Assembly: GCA_008501575.1 (NCBI GenBank)
Contig: QQUO01000248.1
Coordinates: forward strand, 1-7,087
Source of the DNA: Pseudomonadota bacterium
Lineage (GTDB): Bacteria; Pseudomonadota; Gammaproteobacteria; Xanthomonadales; Marinicellaceae
DNA length: 7,087 nucleotides
Direction: 5' to 3'
Part shown: positions 6,301 to 7,087 of the stretch, piece by piece
How positions within the stretch are numbered: the first letter of the stretch is position 1
Layout of the letters: each line of letters begins with the position of its first letter
Program-made: the position numbers and the translations under genes
Notes under the pieces: model-generated
Seen by the model: the letters and a program-made list of their open reading frames with translations, nothing else
What the model was told of the DNA's origin: nothing
Database searches by the model: none

Positions 6301-7087
6301 GGTGTTCCATTACTTGTTGTGCCACACGAACACCGCTTTCAGCACCATCTTCATGAAATCCCCAACCCATATAGGCGCCACAGTAATAACTGTTGTTATG
6401 ACCTTGAAGTGCCTGAATTTGACTCTGAAACCAGGGAGTTTGTCGGTCATAGACCGGGTGACGATAGGTTTTTTGCACCAGTGTTAACTGAGGATTGATG
6501 CGTGCTGTCTGGTTTAAACTGACAATCACCGGCGATGTTACAGACAGATTTTGCAAACGATTCAGATAATAATTGACCTGACAGCCGGGATGATTCTCTC
6601 CGTGATAATTCACCGACCAACTGGCCCAGGCTTTTCTATTTTTCGGCAACAGGCCTGCATCGGTGTGCAAGACCATGTCATTATCCACATAGCGTATGCC
6701 CCCGAGTGCATGCGCTTCCTGAAGCGTCGGCTGTTGCAACAAGGTCAATGTATCATCCACATGGGTGGCAAAAATAACCGCCCGATACTCGGCCGTGCCC
6801 TGAGCAGTCTTGATAGTCAAACCATTACTGTGGCGAACAACAGATTGTACCGGTGTCGATTTGAATGCCTGTCCTTGCAGGTGCTGTTCAATGGCGTTGA
6901 CATAATGCCGTGAACCACCTGTAATGGTTCGCCATTGCGGTCGACCGGTTAATTGCAACATCTGATGGTTGGCCATAAAACGCAGTAAATAATATACCGG
7001 ATAATCTTTCACTGTTTCAAAATCACCCGACCATAAGGCACTGACCATCGGCATCATGTGCGCATCGATAAAGATGTCACTGTATCG
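6287..7087 (-). CDS. COG2907 NAD/FAD-binding amine-oxidase-fold protein (UfaD-type family), 5' end missing
   Basis: The frame is open to the right edge of the window; 266 residues are visible of the roughly 420 usual for the family. The first ten residues before the internal Met pair still fit the family, so the ATG at 7057 is not the real start. Visible parts are WRTITGGSRHYV (52-63, the substrate/FAD-domain motif), RAVIFATHVD (102-111, strand before the FAD contact) and the C-terminal flavin motif around YYCGAYMGWGFHEDGAESG (234-252), with the conserved GFHEDG. The N-terminal Rossmann GxGxxG lies outside the window. Relatives are FAD-dependent oxidases or desaturases. R. sphaeroides UfaD, of this family, desaturates a methylated phospholipid acyl chain on the way to furan fatty acids and belongs to the singlet-oxygen (RpoE/ChrR) regulon. 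It overlaps the DUF1365 gene by 14 nt and is the first gene seen of the operon. Confidence 0.9.
   Translation of the reverse strand, partial: RYSDIFIDAHMMPMVSALWSGDFETVKDYPVYYLLRFMANHQMLQLTGRPQWRTITGGSRHYVNAIEQHLQGQAFKSTPVQSVVRHSNGLTIKTAQGTAEYRAVIFATHVDDTLTLLQQPTLQEAHALGGIRYVDNDMVLHTDAGLLPKNRKAWASWSVNYHGENHPGCQVNYYLNRLQNLSVTSPVIVSLNQTARINPQLTLVQKTYRHPVYDRQTPWFQSQIQALQGHNNSYYCGAYMGWGFHEDGAESGVRVAQQVMEHHVTG

Noticed and set aside
6551..6913. Plus-strand 120-codon open frame
   Set aside because: It lies wholly opposite the COG2907 coding region and shows no family resemblance, so it is treated as a shadow.

Overview
The window is one uninterrupted minus-strand gene run, read from right (base 7087) to left. 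It looks like chromosomal DNA of a gammaproteobacterium of moderate GC. That is a judgement from protein style and gene order only; I cannot place it in a genus. In transcription order the genes are: the C-terminal part of a COG2907 NAD/FAD-binding amine-oxidase-fold protein (its start lies beyond base 7087), a DUF1365 protein, a cyclopropane-fatty-acid-synthase-family methyltransferase, a DUF2878 membrane protein, a DUF1295 membrane reductase-like protein, a second methyltransferase of the CFA superfamily resembling plant coclaurine N-methyltransferases, a sensor histidine kinase, and a response regulator whose C-terminal half is missing.

The genes are packed as an operon. The junctions are, in order, a 14-nt overlap, an ATGA overlap, a 3-nt gap, two 11-nt overlaps of the same design (ATGATGTnTAr), and two further ATGA overlaps. 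No promoter, terminator, RNA gene, CRISPR array or insertion sequence is visible, and there is no gene-free stretch over 300 bases. The operon promoter must lie to the right of the window.

The first five or six genes look like a membrane-lipid modification pathway acting on phospholipid acyl chains. COG2907, DUF1365 and a CFA-family methylase match in family the alphaproteobacterial trio known to make furan fatty acids (UfaD, UfaO, UfaM), which is tied there to the singlet-oxygen response. The CFA-family enzyme here has Ser and Gln where E. coli CFA synthase has the Cys and His of its bicarbonate site, which favours simple methylation over cyclopropanation. The DUF1295 protein and the second methyltransferase could add further steps. 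A histidine kinase and response regulator translationally coupled to the end of this run suggest that lipid state or membrane stress is sensed and fed back to expression; this part is inference.

The left end (about bases 1-148) does not belong with the rest. The response regulator is normal up to residue 134 and then runs into unrelated residues and a stop. The same bases read in another minus-strand frame give the ATG start of a small membrane protein that runs off the window. This is either a chimeric assembly or amplification join, or a real rearrangement, and it sits on a small inverted repeat.
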